From positions 44,639-108,638 of the forward strand of contig NZ_VCNJ01000004.1 in NCBI RefSeq assembly GCF_005938625.1: DNA of 64,000 bases. Reading direction: 5' to 3'. Positions 27,249 through 37,261 of this stretch are shown in pieces. The DNA is from Pseudomonas fluorescens (GTDB lineage: Bacteria; Pseudomonadota; Gammaproteobacteria; Pseudomonadales; Pseudomonadaceae). Both the position numbers and the translations under genes were made by a program. The notes under the pieces were generated by a model, which saw nothing but the letters and a program-made list of their open reading frames with translations, did no database searches and had not been told where the DNA came from. Every line of letters begins with the position of its first letter. Position 1 is the stretch's first letter.

Positions 27249-27311
27249 CCTCTGTGTGATGTCAGCTTTCTTAAGGCTGGGTGCCGGGAGCTAAGAAACC
27301 CCACACAGAGG
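27249..27311 (-). promoter_or_regulatory. stem-loop sequestering the leader-ORF ribosome site
   Basis: CCTCTGTGTG (27249-27258) is perfectly complementary to CACACAGAGG (27302-27311), and TTTCTTA (27267-27273) to TAAGAAA (27292-27298). On the minus strand the AGAGG paired here is the ribosome site of the leader ORF. The 27279-27309 arm is also nearly complementary to the start of the C4-like RNA at 27431-27458, so two mutually exclusive pairings exist. Confidence 0.6.
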
Positions 27312-27397
27312 GCCGGACATATTCCCCTTTCGGGTCTTGTATTCGCCCACTCCCGGCATAACAGAGTTTTTGATGCGCACGGGGAAACCGTAGGCAC

Positions 27398-27458
27398 AAA
27401 AAAGCCGCGACTGTCGGGTGCGGTGAGTCCGCTGTGTGAGGTGTTTCTTAGGCACCAG
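27398..27458 (-). ncRNA. C4-like phage antisense RNA
   Basis: About 61 nt transcript predicted from its own promoter to a terminator (CCGC-N11-GCGG then TTTTTT at 27398-27403). Its 5' part (CTGGTGCCTAAGAAAC, then CACACAG) is antisense to 27279-27309 in the leader of the downstream antirepressor unit. Position upstream of a leader ORF and an antirepressor, size and antisense logic match the C4 RNA of phages P1, P7 and P4. I have not compared it with a covariance model. Confidence 0.65.
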
Positions 27459-27463
27459 ACAAA

Positions 27464-27492
27464 AGGGTAGGGGGTGGGGGATAGATGGTCAA
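27464..27492 (-). promoter_or_regulatory. promoter of the C4-like RNA
   Basis: On the minus strand, TTGACC (27487-27492), a 17-base spacer and TACCCT (27464-27469) form a good sigma-70 promoter. The expected start is at about 27457-27460, exactly where the antisense segment begins. Confidence 0.6.
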
Positions 27493-27602
27493 GGCTAACC
27501 TCTGACGATTATTGTGTTTCAAAATAGAGCTTGGCCTGAGGCTCTCTGCTAGCATGAGTTCTGAATTCGAGCGTTGGCAGTACACGGTAGGTAGTGATAG
27601 TA

Positions 27603-28439
27603 ATGAGAAATTATCGAGAGCTAAGTAAGATCTTTTCAACCAGTAATGTGGAAGAACTTGCTAGTGGGAATGTCGAGCATATTATTAATGTTGCGCACTC
27701 TTACACCGATTTTTTGTCTAAGGGCTTTACTCCTGCCGAGGTCTACGATGTTTGCTACAAGGATCTCAGTAGAAATTATAGGTTCGAGTATTTTTTTAAG
27801 AATGTTGTGGCTAATAAAATAGTTATTGGTCGTCATAGGCTTTCTACTGCCACTCTGCTATCCGAGTTTAGAGTAGGTAGTAATAAGGCTGATTGTGTTG
27901 TTTTGAACGGCAATAGTACTTGTTATGAAATAAAAACTGATCTTGATAATTTTTCCAGATTGAATGATCAGCTTGAGGCATATGCAAAGATTTTTGATAA
28001 GACGTTTGTAGTTGTTGCTGAAGGTCACAGGGAATATGCGCTGAACAATGTCGCTGATAATGTCGGGGTTATAGTTCTTACCGGTAGAAATACTCTGTCG
28101 GAAGTGCGTAGTGCGAGAATTGTTAGTAGTAAAATTGATCCTGAGGTTTTGGTTAGATCGTTACGCCGTTCAGAATATTTTTCAATTGCTTGCCAGATTG
28201 AAGATGCTCCGAAGGGGCTTTCAAATACAGAGGTTTTTAGTTGGTGTGAGTCTGTTTTTAAGAGGGCAGACGCGGCGTTGCTGAGATCCCTTTTTTGCAA
28301 GACTTTAAAGGAGTCGCGGCGAAAGAATCCGGATTTTTCGCTCGCCCTACCACGAACATTGTTAATGGCTAGCCTGAGCTTGAAGTTATCAAGCGCTAAA
28401 AAAAATAACCTCATGAGGGTGCTTCACTCTCCAATTTAA
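27603..28439 (+). CDS. sce7726-family protein, predicted PD-(D/E)XK nuclease
   Basis: 278 residues from ATG 27603 (a GTG at 27594 is an alternative). The stretch YRFEYFFKNVVANKIVIGRH is followed by LLSEFRVGSNKADCVVLNG and CYEIKTDLDNFSRL. The E...D...E-x-K order (SEF, KAD, EIK) fits the PD-(D/E)XK nuclease core. The C-terminal third is helical. The gene is visibly AT-rich compared with its neighbours. It opens a three-gene operon with sce7725 (11 bp gap) and a RES-domain gene. Role unknown; I infer defence or toxin function. Confidence 0.8.
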   Translation: MRNYRELSKIFSTSNVEELASGNVEHIINVAHSYTDFLSKGFTPAEVYDVCYKDLSRNYRFEYFFKNVVANKIVIGRHRLSTATLLSEFRVGSNKADCVVLNGNSTCYEIKTDLDNFSRLNDQLEAYAKIFDKTFVVVAEGHREYALNNVADNVGVIVLTGRNTLSEVRSARIVSSKIDPEVLVRSLRRSEYFSIACQIEDAPKGLSNTEVFSWCESVFKRADAALLRSLFCKTLKESRRKNPDFSLALPRTLLMASLSLKLSSAKKNNLMRVLHSPI

Positions 28440-28450
28440 AGGGATGTTTG

Positions 28451-29365
28451 ATGTATTTTCCAATATTAAAGGGTAAGCAAAATGAGTTGATTGCGTTGCG
28501 TGAGCTTTCAGAGGTGATCGACTCTCGATATATAAAGCCTGTTATTGAGCCTGTGAGGGAAAATATTGCTCCTTTGAAAAGGACGATAAAGAAGCTCGCT
28601 GAAAATGGAATAGTACCACTGGTCGTGATTAATCCTTCGTTAGGCGACTATCTCGGAGGTGAAATTTCGATTAGTCAGCTTTTAGAGACTGAGTATGGGC
28701 AATATTTGCCGTGTGTGAAAATAAAAAATCCTCAGGATCTCGCTGCAATTAGGCTTTTTCAGTCGTTCGAAGGTCGCGCTGCTGTATATCTGGAAAGTAG
28801 TATTGATAGAGCTCTGGTTGATGTGGTCAATGAGTCTATATTTACTCTTGTGAACCAAGCCAGAGTTAACGCGGTCGCGTTTTCACAACTTCGTAATAAA
28901 GTCGTATATGGTGATTTTTTCAAGAAAGAGGTTAAAAACTCTGATTATGCGGATGATTCTCTGTTTTCGGGGCTGCATACTGAGTATCGAAATATCGAAA
29001 ATGCTGTAGGGTTTGGTGATTTCACTATTCTTAGTGAGGATTACTCTGAGTCGGGTGGCCCGGCATATGTTGTGGCGGTGCATTTGTCATATGTAAATCG
29101 AGATGAGTATGACGCAATGCACGTTCGGCATTTTTCTTCCTATGACGATCGCACACCTACCAACCCCGGAGGGAAGTTTATGGATGCGTTGAACAAACTT
29201 GTTCAATACGTTTCCGCTAATCCAGGAAAGTTTGTTAGGACGTCTGGTCTAGATGAATTCTTCTCTCTCCAAAATTCAAGGCATTTCCCCGGTTTGGGCA
29301 GCGTAAAAAAAATCTCAATAAAACATCATATCGAAACTACGTGTGATTATATACAGGGGCATTGA
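28451..29365 (+). CDS. sce7725-family (Beta protein) component
   Basis: 304 residues from ATG 28451 (AAAGGG upstream). It begins MYFPILKGKQNELIALRELS, the typical opening of sce7725/T4-Beta-type proteins. A TIM-barrel-like series of strands follows, ending with SSYDDRTPTNPGGKFMDALNKL and FPGLGSVKKISIKHHIETTC. sce7725 and sce7726 proteins are usually encoded side by side, as here. The biochemical role is not known to me. The next gene starts 2 bp after its stop. Confidence 0.82.
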   Translation: MYFPILKGKQNELIALRELSEVIDSRYIKPVIEPVRENIAPLKRTIKKLAENGIVPLVVINPSLGDYLGGEISISQLLETEYGQYLPCVKIKNPQDLAAIRLFQSFEGRAAVYLESSIDRALVDVVNESIFTLVNQARVNAVAFSQLRNKVVYGDFFKKEVKNSDYADDSLFSGLHTEYRNIENAVGFGDFTILSEDYSESGGPAYVVAVHLSYVNRDEYDAMHVRHFSSYDDRTPTNPGGKFMDALNKLVQYVSANPGKFVRTSGLDEFFSLQNSRHFPGLGSVKKISIKHHIETTCDYIQGH

Positions 29366-29367
29366 AA

Positions 29368-30405
29368 ATGGCGAAGTGCTGTATTCATTGCTTTAATGAT
29401 TCAGTTTTGATTGAGATGGCGTCAAGGGGGGAGGTTGCGAACTGCTCGTTTTGTGGTGCAGTTAGAGTGCCCACGATTAGCTCCGATACTCTGTTTTCTT
29501 CGGTTGAGTTGATTTTGTACGGCCTGGAAGTTTCTGAAGGTGGTGAGGATCTAACGTCGCTGCTTTACAATCAATTTGGTTTGCTTAATCCTGCAGTTGT
29601 CAAAGACGCTCAAAGGCTGGTGCGTGAAATTTTTGGAGAAGAGATCGCAGATTTAAAGTATGTATTTAAATTTGATGTCTCTTTGTACTCTAGTCAATGG
29701 TTGAGCTTCAAGGAAGAACTGAAACATAAGAATAGATTTTTTCCCCGTAGTGCATTGATTTCTCAGGTACTGAACCCGTCGTCAAGCAACTCAAGCTTTG
29801 GAGTTTTTCTGGCGCTGCTTGAGCAGTTAAAGGCTCCTTTCGAAAGGGGGGAGCTACTTTACAGAGCTAGAATATCTGAAAGCGCTCTAACCGCTGAAAA
29901 AATGGGAGCCCCGCCTCCGATGGTGGCTTCTGGGGGGCGAGCCAACCCAATTGGAATACCCTATTTATACCTCGCGCAAAATTTAGAAACTTGTGTTGCA
30001 GAGGTTAGGCCGAATAATGCTAGCTCTATATATGTATCTGAATTTGTGGCTGTTAGGGATTTAAACCTTCTTAGCCTTACTGATCCTAGATGTGACTCTT
30101 CAGTATTAAAATTTGAAGAGCAGCAAATGCAGGATGTTCTGTGTTTTTTAGATTTGTTGGAGCGTTTCTCATTGGAACTGTCCAAGCCAATATTGCCTGA
30201 TAAATCTCATATAGAGTACATACCGACTCAGTATATGTGTGAGTTCGTTAAGTCGGTTGCAAACTATGATGGCATTGTCTTTAATAGTTCTTTTGGGCAA
30301 GGCCGAAATTACGTCATATTTGACAGTGATACATTCTTAGCTAAGGAGCCCTATCGGGGGCAAGTAGTTAGTACTCGCCATGATTTTTTAGCTGATCCTG
30401 TGTGA
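29368..30405 (+). CDS. zinc ribbon - HEPN/RES N-terminal - RES domain protein
   Basis: 345 residues from ATG 29368 (AGGGG nine bases before). A TTG at 29362 would overlap the upstream stop. A four-cysteine knuckle (CCIHCF near residue 4, CSFCGA near 27) is followed by a helical domain (40-160). The C-terminal RES domain has LYRARI, GRANPIGIPYLYLAQNLETCVAEVRP and IVFNSSFGQGRNYVIFD. The R, E and S that name the domain are all present. Characterised RES toxins degrade NAD+. No Xre antitoxin is adjacent, so activity must be held in check differently, perhaps by the two upstream proteins. Confidence 0.82.
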   Translation: MAKCCIHCFNDSVLIEMASRGEVANCSFCGAVRVPTISSDTLFSSVELILYGLEVSEGGEDLTSLLYNQFGLLNPAVVKDAQRLVREIFGEEIADLKYVFKFDVSLYSSQWLSFKEELKHKNRFFPRSALISQVLNPSSSNSSFGVFLALLEQLKAPFERGELLYRARISESALTAEKMGAPPPMVASGGRANPIGIPYLYLAQNLETCVAEVRPNNASSIYVSEFVAVRDLNLLSLTDPRCDSSVLKFEEQQMQDVLCFLDLLERFSLELSKPILPDKSHIEYIPTQYMCEFVKSVANYDGIVFNSSFGQGRNYVIFDSDTFLAKEPYRGQVVSTRHDFLADPV

Positions 30406-30454
30406 TTACTAATCATTAGTTATATGATTGTGTGAGTCATAAAGTTGCCGATAT

Positions 30455-30487
30455 AAAAAAAGCCCCGATATTTCGGGGCTTTTTTTA
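30455..30487. terminator. bidirectional Rho-independent terminator
   Basis: AAAAAAAGCCCCGA, short loop, TCGGGGCTTTTTTT: a perfect GC stem with A and T runs on both sides. It ends the RES operon on the plus strand and nrdB on the minus strand. Confidence 0.92.
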
Positions 30488-30507
30488 TATTGGGTTATGC
30501 AGAGTAA

Positions 30508-31758
30508 TCAATCCCAGCTCAACGCACCACCAGTCTGATACTCAATAACCCGCGTCTCAAAGAAATTCTTCTCTTTCTTCAAGTCCATAATCTCGCTCAT
30601 CCAAGGGAACGGGTTAGTCGTCCCTGGATACTCTTCCTTCAAACCAATCTGCGACAAACGACGGTTAGCGATGAACTTCAGATAGTCCTCCATCATCGCC
30701 GCGTTCATGCCCAGTACGCCGCGAGGCATGGTGTCACGCGCGTATTCGATCTCCAGCTGCGTACCCTGCAGAATCATCTGGGTCGCTTCTTCCTTCATTT
30801 CGGCATCCCACAGGTGTGGGTTTTCGATTTTGATCTGGTTGATCACGTCGATGCCGAAGTTCAGGTGCATCGATTCGTCGCGCAGGATGTACTGGAACTG
30901 CTCGGCGACGCCGGTCATTTTGTTGCGGCGGCCCATGGAGAGGATTTGGGTGAAGCCGCAGTAGAAGAAGATGCCTTCCAGAACGCAGTAGTAGGCGATC
31001 AGGTTGCGCAGCAGCTCTTTGTCAGTGTCCGGGGTGCCGGTTTCGAACTTCGGATCGGAGATCGAACGGGTGTATTTCAGGCCCCAGGCCGCTTTTTTCG
31101 CGACCGATGGGATCTCGTGGTACATGTTGAAGATTTCGCCTTCATCCATGGCCAGCGATTCGATGCAGTACTGGTAGGCGTGGGTGTGGATCGCTTCTTC
31201 GAAAGCCTGGCGCAGGATGTACTGGCGGCATTCCGGGTTGGTGATCAGGCGGTACACGGCCAGTACCAGGTTGTTGGCAACCAGGGAGTCGGCGGTGGAG
31301 AAGAAGCCGAGGTTGCGCATGACGATGCGGCGCTCGTCGTCGGTCAGGCCTTCCGGATCTTTCCAGAGGGCGATGTCGGCGGTCATGTTGACTTCTTGCG
31401 GCATCCAGTGGTTTGCGCAACCGTCCAGATACTTCTGCCAGGCCCAGTCGTACTTGAATGGCACGAGTTGGTTGAGGTCGGCGCGGCAGTTGATCATGCG
31501 CTTTTCGTCAACGGCGACACGGGCGGAGGCGCCTTCGAGTTCGGCGAGGCCTTCGGCGACGTCGAGGGAGTTCAGTGCAGCCTTGGCGCGGGCAACAGCG
31601 GCCGAGTCGTCGGCGGTCACGGCGCGAGCTTCGATCGCGGCGGCACCGCCAGCGTTGTCGAGGCGGTCCATGTTGGCTTCAGTAGCGTGGCCGGCGTTGG
31701 CGCCTTTCACGGTTGCTACTTCACTGTCTTCTTTGTCGAATTCGTCCCAGCTCAGCAT
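30508..31758 (-). CDS. nrdB: class Ia ribonucleotide reductase beta subunit
   Basis: 416 residues from ATG 31758 (AGGAG upstream). An Ala/Glu-rich N-terminal extension of about 80 residues precedes the ferritin-like core. Di-iron ligands and radical site are visible: Asp in ALWKDPEG, E and H in [11 protein letters not shown] with the radical Tyr four after that His, Glu in YYCVLEG, and E/H in LRDESMHL. It provides the tyrosyl radical for NrdA. nrdA is not adjacent in this window, so nrdB is transcribed alone, from the 564-bp upstream region. Confidence 0.95.
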   Translation of the reverse strand: MLSWDEFDKEDSEVATVKGANAGHATEANMDRLDNAGGAAAIEARAVTADDSAAVARAKAALNSLDVAEGLAELEGASARVAVDEKRMINCRADLNQLVPFKYDWAWQKYLDGCANHWMPQEVNMTADIALWKDPEGLTDDERRIVMRNLGFFSTADSLVANNLVLAVYRLITNPECRQYILRQAFEEAIHTHAYQYCIESLAMDEGEIFNMYHEIPSVAKKAAWGLKYTRSISDPKFETGTPDTDKELLRNLIAYYCVLEGIFFYCGFTQILSMGRRNKMTGVAEQFQYILRDESMHLNFGIDVINQIKIENPHLWDAEMKEEATQMILQGTQLEIEYARDTMPRGVLGMNAAMMEDYLKFIANRRLSQIGLKEEYPGTTNPFPWMSEIMDLKKEKNFFETRVIEYQTGGALSWD

Positions 31759-32322
31759 GACGTGTCGTCTCCTGCGTGAGGGCCTGTCGCCCGTGTGAAA
31801 CCTGATTGGTTGGTTTTTCACACGGTCGTACAGACCGCGTTGGATCTTAAGGAATCGTTTTTTGCAGCAGCTAAGGCAGGCAATAAAACAGAATTTTGTA
31901 CGGGTTTCCGAGAGCCTCTGACGGGCGCAGATCACGTTGAACGCGACTGCGGGGCTTCAGAATGGCTTTTGATCCCTGTAAGGGAATATTGCTGACCCGA
32001 TTAGGGCGGCATTATAGGGAAAAAAACACGCGCGTGGGGGGAGGCGAATCAGCACAGGGCGGTCGATCAGGAGGGGTATTTCAGTCGGAGCGAGGGTTTA
32101 CAGGGCTTTCGCGGATGTTGGCTCGTTAGATTTTTTTTTGATTAATTTTTTCGCCGGGCTTTGGTTGCTCAAGAAATGAGCAAAAAACCGCGTTTTTCAC
32201 TATATCTTGTGTTTTGCAACCCTTTTCAACGACTCCAGACACAACTGAGCCCGACCGAAGTCGGGCTGGAATCGACCCTCAATGAAGCGCTGAGAGATCC
32301 AATTCGGTGCAGTCTGCAATCA
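31759..32322. other. long leader region of nrdB
   Basis: 564 bp without a credible gene. On the minus strand a TATAAT (32011-32016) and an NrdR-like box (32197-32212) are visible. The rest includes a long T run at 32132-32140. No riboswitch fold was recognised. Confidence 0.5.
32197..32212. promoter_or_regulatory. candidate NrdR box upstream of nrdB
   Basis: TCACTATATCTTGTGT resembles the NrdR consensus ACACWATATATWGTGT, matching most positions including CACTATAT and GTGT. On the minus strand it overlaps a TATAGT that may be a -10 element. NrdR represses ribonucleotide reductase genes. Its distance to nrdB (about 440 bp) implies a long leader. Confidence 0.5.
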
Positions 32323-32583
32323 TTAATTGGTGCAACCGTTACCCATCACGCTGTAGCGCAGGATGTGACGCTGACCTTTGGAGTCGTCGTACTCCATTTT
32401 TGCCGGTACTACTTCGCAGACGTTGGGAATTTCACTCATCGATACGACGTTGGCGATGTCCAGGTGAGTGGAGTAAGTGTATTCCTCGATAACCGGTTGT
32501 TGCTGGGCGACATCAGTCGGGACCTCATCTGCCATGGCGGTTGCGCACAGACTGCTGAGGGCCAGAACCAATAAAGCTTTCAT
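32323..32583 (-). CDS. DUF2790 periplasmic small protein
   Basis: 86 residues from ATG 32583 (AAAGGT upstream). Signal peptide MKALLVLALSSLCATAMA, then EEYTYSTHLDIANVVSMSEIPNVCEVVPAKMEYDDSKGQRHILRYSVMGNGCTN, here quoted in part only by its DUF2790 hallmarks: HLDI-VVS, P-VCEVVPA-M-Y-DS-G and a final Cys. The two cysteines probably form a disulfide. Pseudomonas-specific family, function unknown. Confidence 0.85.
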   Translation of the reverse strand: MKALLVLALSSLCATAMADEVPTDVAQQQPVIEEYTYSTHLDIANVVSMSEIPNVCEVVPAKMEYDDSKGQRHILRYSVMGNGCTN

Positions 32584-32833
32584 TTCAATTTTACCTTTTT
32601 GAGGTCGAGTGGGGTCACGCAACCTTTATGGGGTTGCGTGTGTAACTTCATCGTTTGCAGTTATTACTTGAGAGCTGGATTAACGGCCTTCGTGGGGGCT
32701 GTAACGTTGTTAATCGCGTTTGCCTTGTCGGCGAGGTGAATTCTAGGGAGGTAGGGCGGGGGTAAACAGAGCGGGTTTTGATAAACACCTTTGGCAGATT
32801 TGGTAACAATCCCCGAAATCACCCCAATCCTCA

Positions 32834-32917
32834 TGTAGGAGCTGCCGGAGGCTGCGATCTTTTGATCTGGACGTTTAAAGGCAAGATCAAAAGATCGCAG
32901 CCTTCGGCAGCTCCTAC
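32834..32917. repeat. REP-A inverted repeat (copy 3)
   Basis: TGTAGGAGCTGCCGGAGGCT on the left and AGCCTTCGGCAGCTCCTACA on the right, with GATCTTTTGAT inner arms. It lies between the DUF2790 gene and acs. The remaining gap 32584-32833 shows no gene. Confidence 0.88.
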
Positions 32918-33031
32918 AGGGGGTGTGTGGGTGGGCGAGGGCTTGTTACTACCATCGTCGAATGGTTCTATGGCCCCCGCCCCGTTACAACAGGGTCATA
33001 CAAAAACAACTATTACACCGAGGTAGGAAAG

Positions 33032-34987
<1,956 letters not shown>

Positions 34988-35002
34988 GCAATGATTCACA
35001 GA

Positions 35003-35035
35003 AGCCCTGTCCGGTTTGCCGGGCGGGGCTTTTTT
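35003..35035 (+). terminator. Rho-independent terminator of acs
   Basis: AGCCCTGTCCGG, loop TTTG, CCGGGCGGGGCT with minor mismatches, followed by TTTTTT. It lies 15 bases after the acs stop. Confidence 0.88.
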
Positions 35036-35070
35036 GTGTCTGGAGGTTTTGTGGTGGCTGGGCTGGCCTC

Positions 35071-35157
35071 TTCGCGAGCAAGCTCGCTCCCACAGTTTGA
35101 CCGAGTACCTTCAGACGAAATGCAGATCTCTGTGGGAGCGAGCTTGCTCGCGAAGGC
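35071..35157. repeat. REP-B inverted repeat (copy 3)
   Basis: TTCGCGAGCAAGCTCGCTCC / TGTGGGAGCGAGCTTGCTCG arms with a 38-base centre, just downstream of the acs terminator. Confidence 0.9.
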
Positions 35158-35507
35158 AATTTGTCAGACGCCGGTGTAGTCCCTCGTCGGAGCGCGGTCT
35201 CACCCAACCAATAATTATCGATCTCCCCCGTAAGACATTTCCCGCTGTTACCCGCCGCCTTCCACGTAACCGAATGTGTAACCGCCCGCCCCGGAGCGGG
35301 GCAAAGGGAAACGCATCGCCCCGTTCTAGAGCCTCAAAAGCCCCGGTGAAAAATAAGACACAACGCTGCGCTTGCCGGATTAGAAGGGTTTGCGAATAAT
35401 AGGCCCGCAATTTGCAGCATAGATCGGTTCACTGTCTTTCGCTCTTGCATGAAATTGCAGGGCTGTCAATGTGCCAAAGTCGCTTTCTCTGTGCATCTGT
35501 AATTAGT

Positions 35508-35523
35508 TGTCGCATTGAAGAAA
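35508..35523 (+). promoter_or_regulatory. ArgR-type binding half site upstream of aotJ
   Basis: TGTCGC, 8 bases, AA: the consensus I know for the AraC-type ArgR of P. aeruginosa. A weaker TGTCGT follows at 35539. The site is about 190 bp before the aotJ start. The same motif recurs before aruC. Confidence 0.6.
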
Positions 35524-35706
35524 TATCGGCTTCCGGCCTGTCGTTAGAATGCCGATCACTCGCTCATCGTGGCTGACGTTGAAACCTCCTTCGGTTTCAA
35601 TGGGAAATTTCCCACCGGTGCAGCAACCGATTTCCCGATTCACCCATTCGCATATTGGGCTGTCGCTCACTCTGCCGTTTTTGCCCTTTACCGATGGAGT
35701 CCCAAG

Positions 35707-36480
35707 ATGAAGAAACTTGTGCTGCTTGGCGCCCTGGCACTGTCCGTGCTGTCGATGAACGCCTTCGCTGACGAAAAACCTCTGAAGATCGGTATCGAAG
35801 CGGCTTACCCTCCGTTCGCTTCGAAAGCACCGGATGGCAGCATCGTCGGTTTCGACTACGACATCGGCAACGCTCTGTGCGAGCAGATGCAGGTCAAGTG
35901 TGTGTGGGTCGAGCAAGAGTTCGACGGTCTGATCCCGGCACTGAAAGTGCGCAAGATCGACGCCATTCTGTCGTCGATGTCGATCACTGAAGACCGCAAG
36001 AAGTCGGTCGACTTCACCAACAAGTACTACAACACCCCGGCACGTCTGGTGATGAAGGCCGGTACTCAGGTCAGCGAAGGTCTGGCTGAGCTGAAGGGCA
36101 AGAACATCGGCGTGCAACGTGGCTCGATCCACGAGCGTTTCGCCCGCGAAGTCCTCGCGCCACTGGGTGCCGAGATCAAGCCGTACGGCTCGCAGAACGA
36201 AATCTACCTCGACGTGGCCGCCGGTCGTCTCGACGGTACCGTGGCTGACGCTACCCTGCTGCAAGACGGCTTCCTCAACACCGACGCTGGCAAAGGCTTC
36301 GCGTTCGCAGGCCCGGCGTTTACCGACGTCAAATACTTCGGCGACGGCGTAGGCATCGCGGTACGTAAGGGCGACGCCCTGAAAGACAAGATCAACGCTG
36401 CCATCGCGGCCATCCGCGAAAACGGCAAATACAAAGCAATCCAGGACAAGTACTTCGCCTTCGATATCTACGGCAAGTAA
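35707..36480 (+). CDS. aotJ: arginine/ornithine ABC transporter substrate-binding protein
   Basis: 257 residues from ATG 35707. Signal peptide [21 protein letters not shown]. The mature part is a type-3 solute-binding protein: [50 protein letters not shown], and [10 protein letters not shown] at the end. It binds basic amino acids in the periplasm for AotQMP. It is followed by a terminator-like hairpin before aotQ, which should give more binding protein than permease. Confidence 0.94.
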   Translation: MKKLVLLGALALSVLSMNAFADEKPLKIGIEAAYPPFASKAPDGSIVGFDYDIGNALCEQMQVKCVWVEQEFDGLIPALKVRKIDAILSSMSITEDRKKSVDFTNKYYNTPARLVMKAGTQVSEGLAELKGKNIGVQRGSIHERFAREVLAPLGAEIKPYGSQNEIYLDVAAGRLDGTVADATLLQDGFLNTDAGKGFAFAGPAFTDVKYFGDGVGIAVRKGDALKDKINAAIAAIRENGKYKAIQDKYFAFDIYGK

Positions 36481-36501
36481 GACGTCTCTGCGACAAGTCC
36501 G

Positions 36502-36546
36502 AAATGGCGCAAGCAACAGGATCTCTGCGGTTTGCGCCATTTTTTC
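36502..36546 (+). terminator. attenuating stem-loop between aotJ and aotQ
   Basis: AAATGGCGCAA (36502-36512) pairs perfectly with TTGCGCCATTT (36532-36542), followed by TTTC. The strong stem and T run suit partial termination or 3'-end protection of the aotJ message. Confidence 0.7.
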
Positions 36547-36571
36547 ATCCCAACTTTCGAGGACCTGAATC

Positions 36572-37261
36572 ATGTTGAAAGGCTACGGGGCTGTCATCCT
36601 CGATGGCGCATGGCTGACGCTTCAGCTCGCCTTGTCGTCCATGGCTCTGGCCATCGTTCTCGGGCTGATCGGTGTCGCGTTGCGCCTGTCGCCGGTGCGC
36701 TGGCTGGCCTGGCTGGGCGATCTGTATTCCACGGTGATCCGCGGGATTCCCGATCTGGTGCTGATCCTGCTGATCTTCTACGGCGGTCAGGACTTGCTCA
36801 ACCGCGTGGCACCGATGCTCGGCTATGACGACTACATCGATCTGAATCCGCTGGCCGCCGGTATCGGCACCCTCGGTTTCATCTTCGGTGCGTACCTGTC
36901 GGAAACCTTCCGTGGCGCGTTCATGGCCATTCCCAAAGGTCAGGCCGAAGCGGGCATGGCGTACGGCATGAGCAGTTTTCAGGTGTTCTTCCGGGTGATG
37001 GTGCCGCAGATGATTCGCCTGGCGATTCCGGGCTTCACCAACAACTGGCTGGTACTGACCAAGGCCACCGCGCTGATTTCCGTGGTCGGTCTGCAAGACA
37101 TGATGTTCAAGGCCAAGCAGGCGGCAGATGCCACCCGCGAGCCTTTCACCTTCTTCCTCGCAGTGGCGGCGATGTATCTGGTGATCACCAGTGTTTCGTT
37201 GCTGATCCTGCGTCAACTTGAGAAGCGCTACTCGGTAGGCGTAAGGGCGGCTGATCTATGA
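36572..37261 (+). CDS. aotQ: arginine/ornithine ABC transporter permease
   Basis: 229 residues, GAGGA ribosome site. HisQ/HisM-type permease with about five membrane helices. The EAA loop reads GQAEAGMAYGMSSFQVFFRVMVPQM in context (about residues 128-152), the contact site for the ATPase. It ends at TGA within the ATGA that starts aotM, so the two permeases are translationally coupled. Confidence 0.94.
   Translation: MLKGYGAVILDGAWLTLQLALSSMALAIVLGLIGVALRLSPVRWLAWLGDLYSTVIRGIPDLVLILLIFYGGQDLLNRVAPMLGYDDYIDLNPLAAGIGTLGFIFGAYLSETFRGAFMAIPKGQAEAGMAYGMSSFQVFFRVMVPQMIRLAIPGFTNNWLVLTKATALISVVGLQDMMFKAKQAADATREPFTFFLAVAAMYLVITSVSLLILRQLEKRYSVGVRAADL

Larger units (their letters stand above)
34988..35706. 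other. intergenic region between acs and aotJ
   Basis: 719 bp. It contains the acs terminator, a REP-B copy, then about 350 bp (35160-35500) where I see no credible gene, and finally the aotJ promoter zone with ArgR-type half sites. The segment 35290-35340 (CCCGCCCCGGAGCGGGGC) has a small hairpin of unknown meaning. Confidence 0.5.

Noticed and set aside
27185..27397. 70-codon minus-strand frame within the C4/leader region
   Set aside because: Covers structured RNA segments and has no ribosome site; the shorter leader ORF with AGAGGT is preferred.
27554..27628. 24-codon frame (MSSEFERWQYTVGSD...) overlapping the sce7726 start
   Set aside because: Only a distant GAGG precedes it and nothing supports a coding role; a leader peptide cannot be excluded.
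24557..30490. Search for an integrase or att sites bounding the accessory island
   Set aside because: No recombinase gene and no matching direct repeats were found at the edges.
35111..35410. 99-codon minus-strand frame between acs and aotJ
   Set aside because: Begins inside a REP-B repeat and has no recognisable domain.
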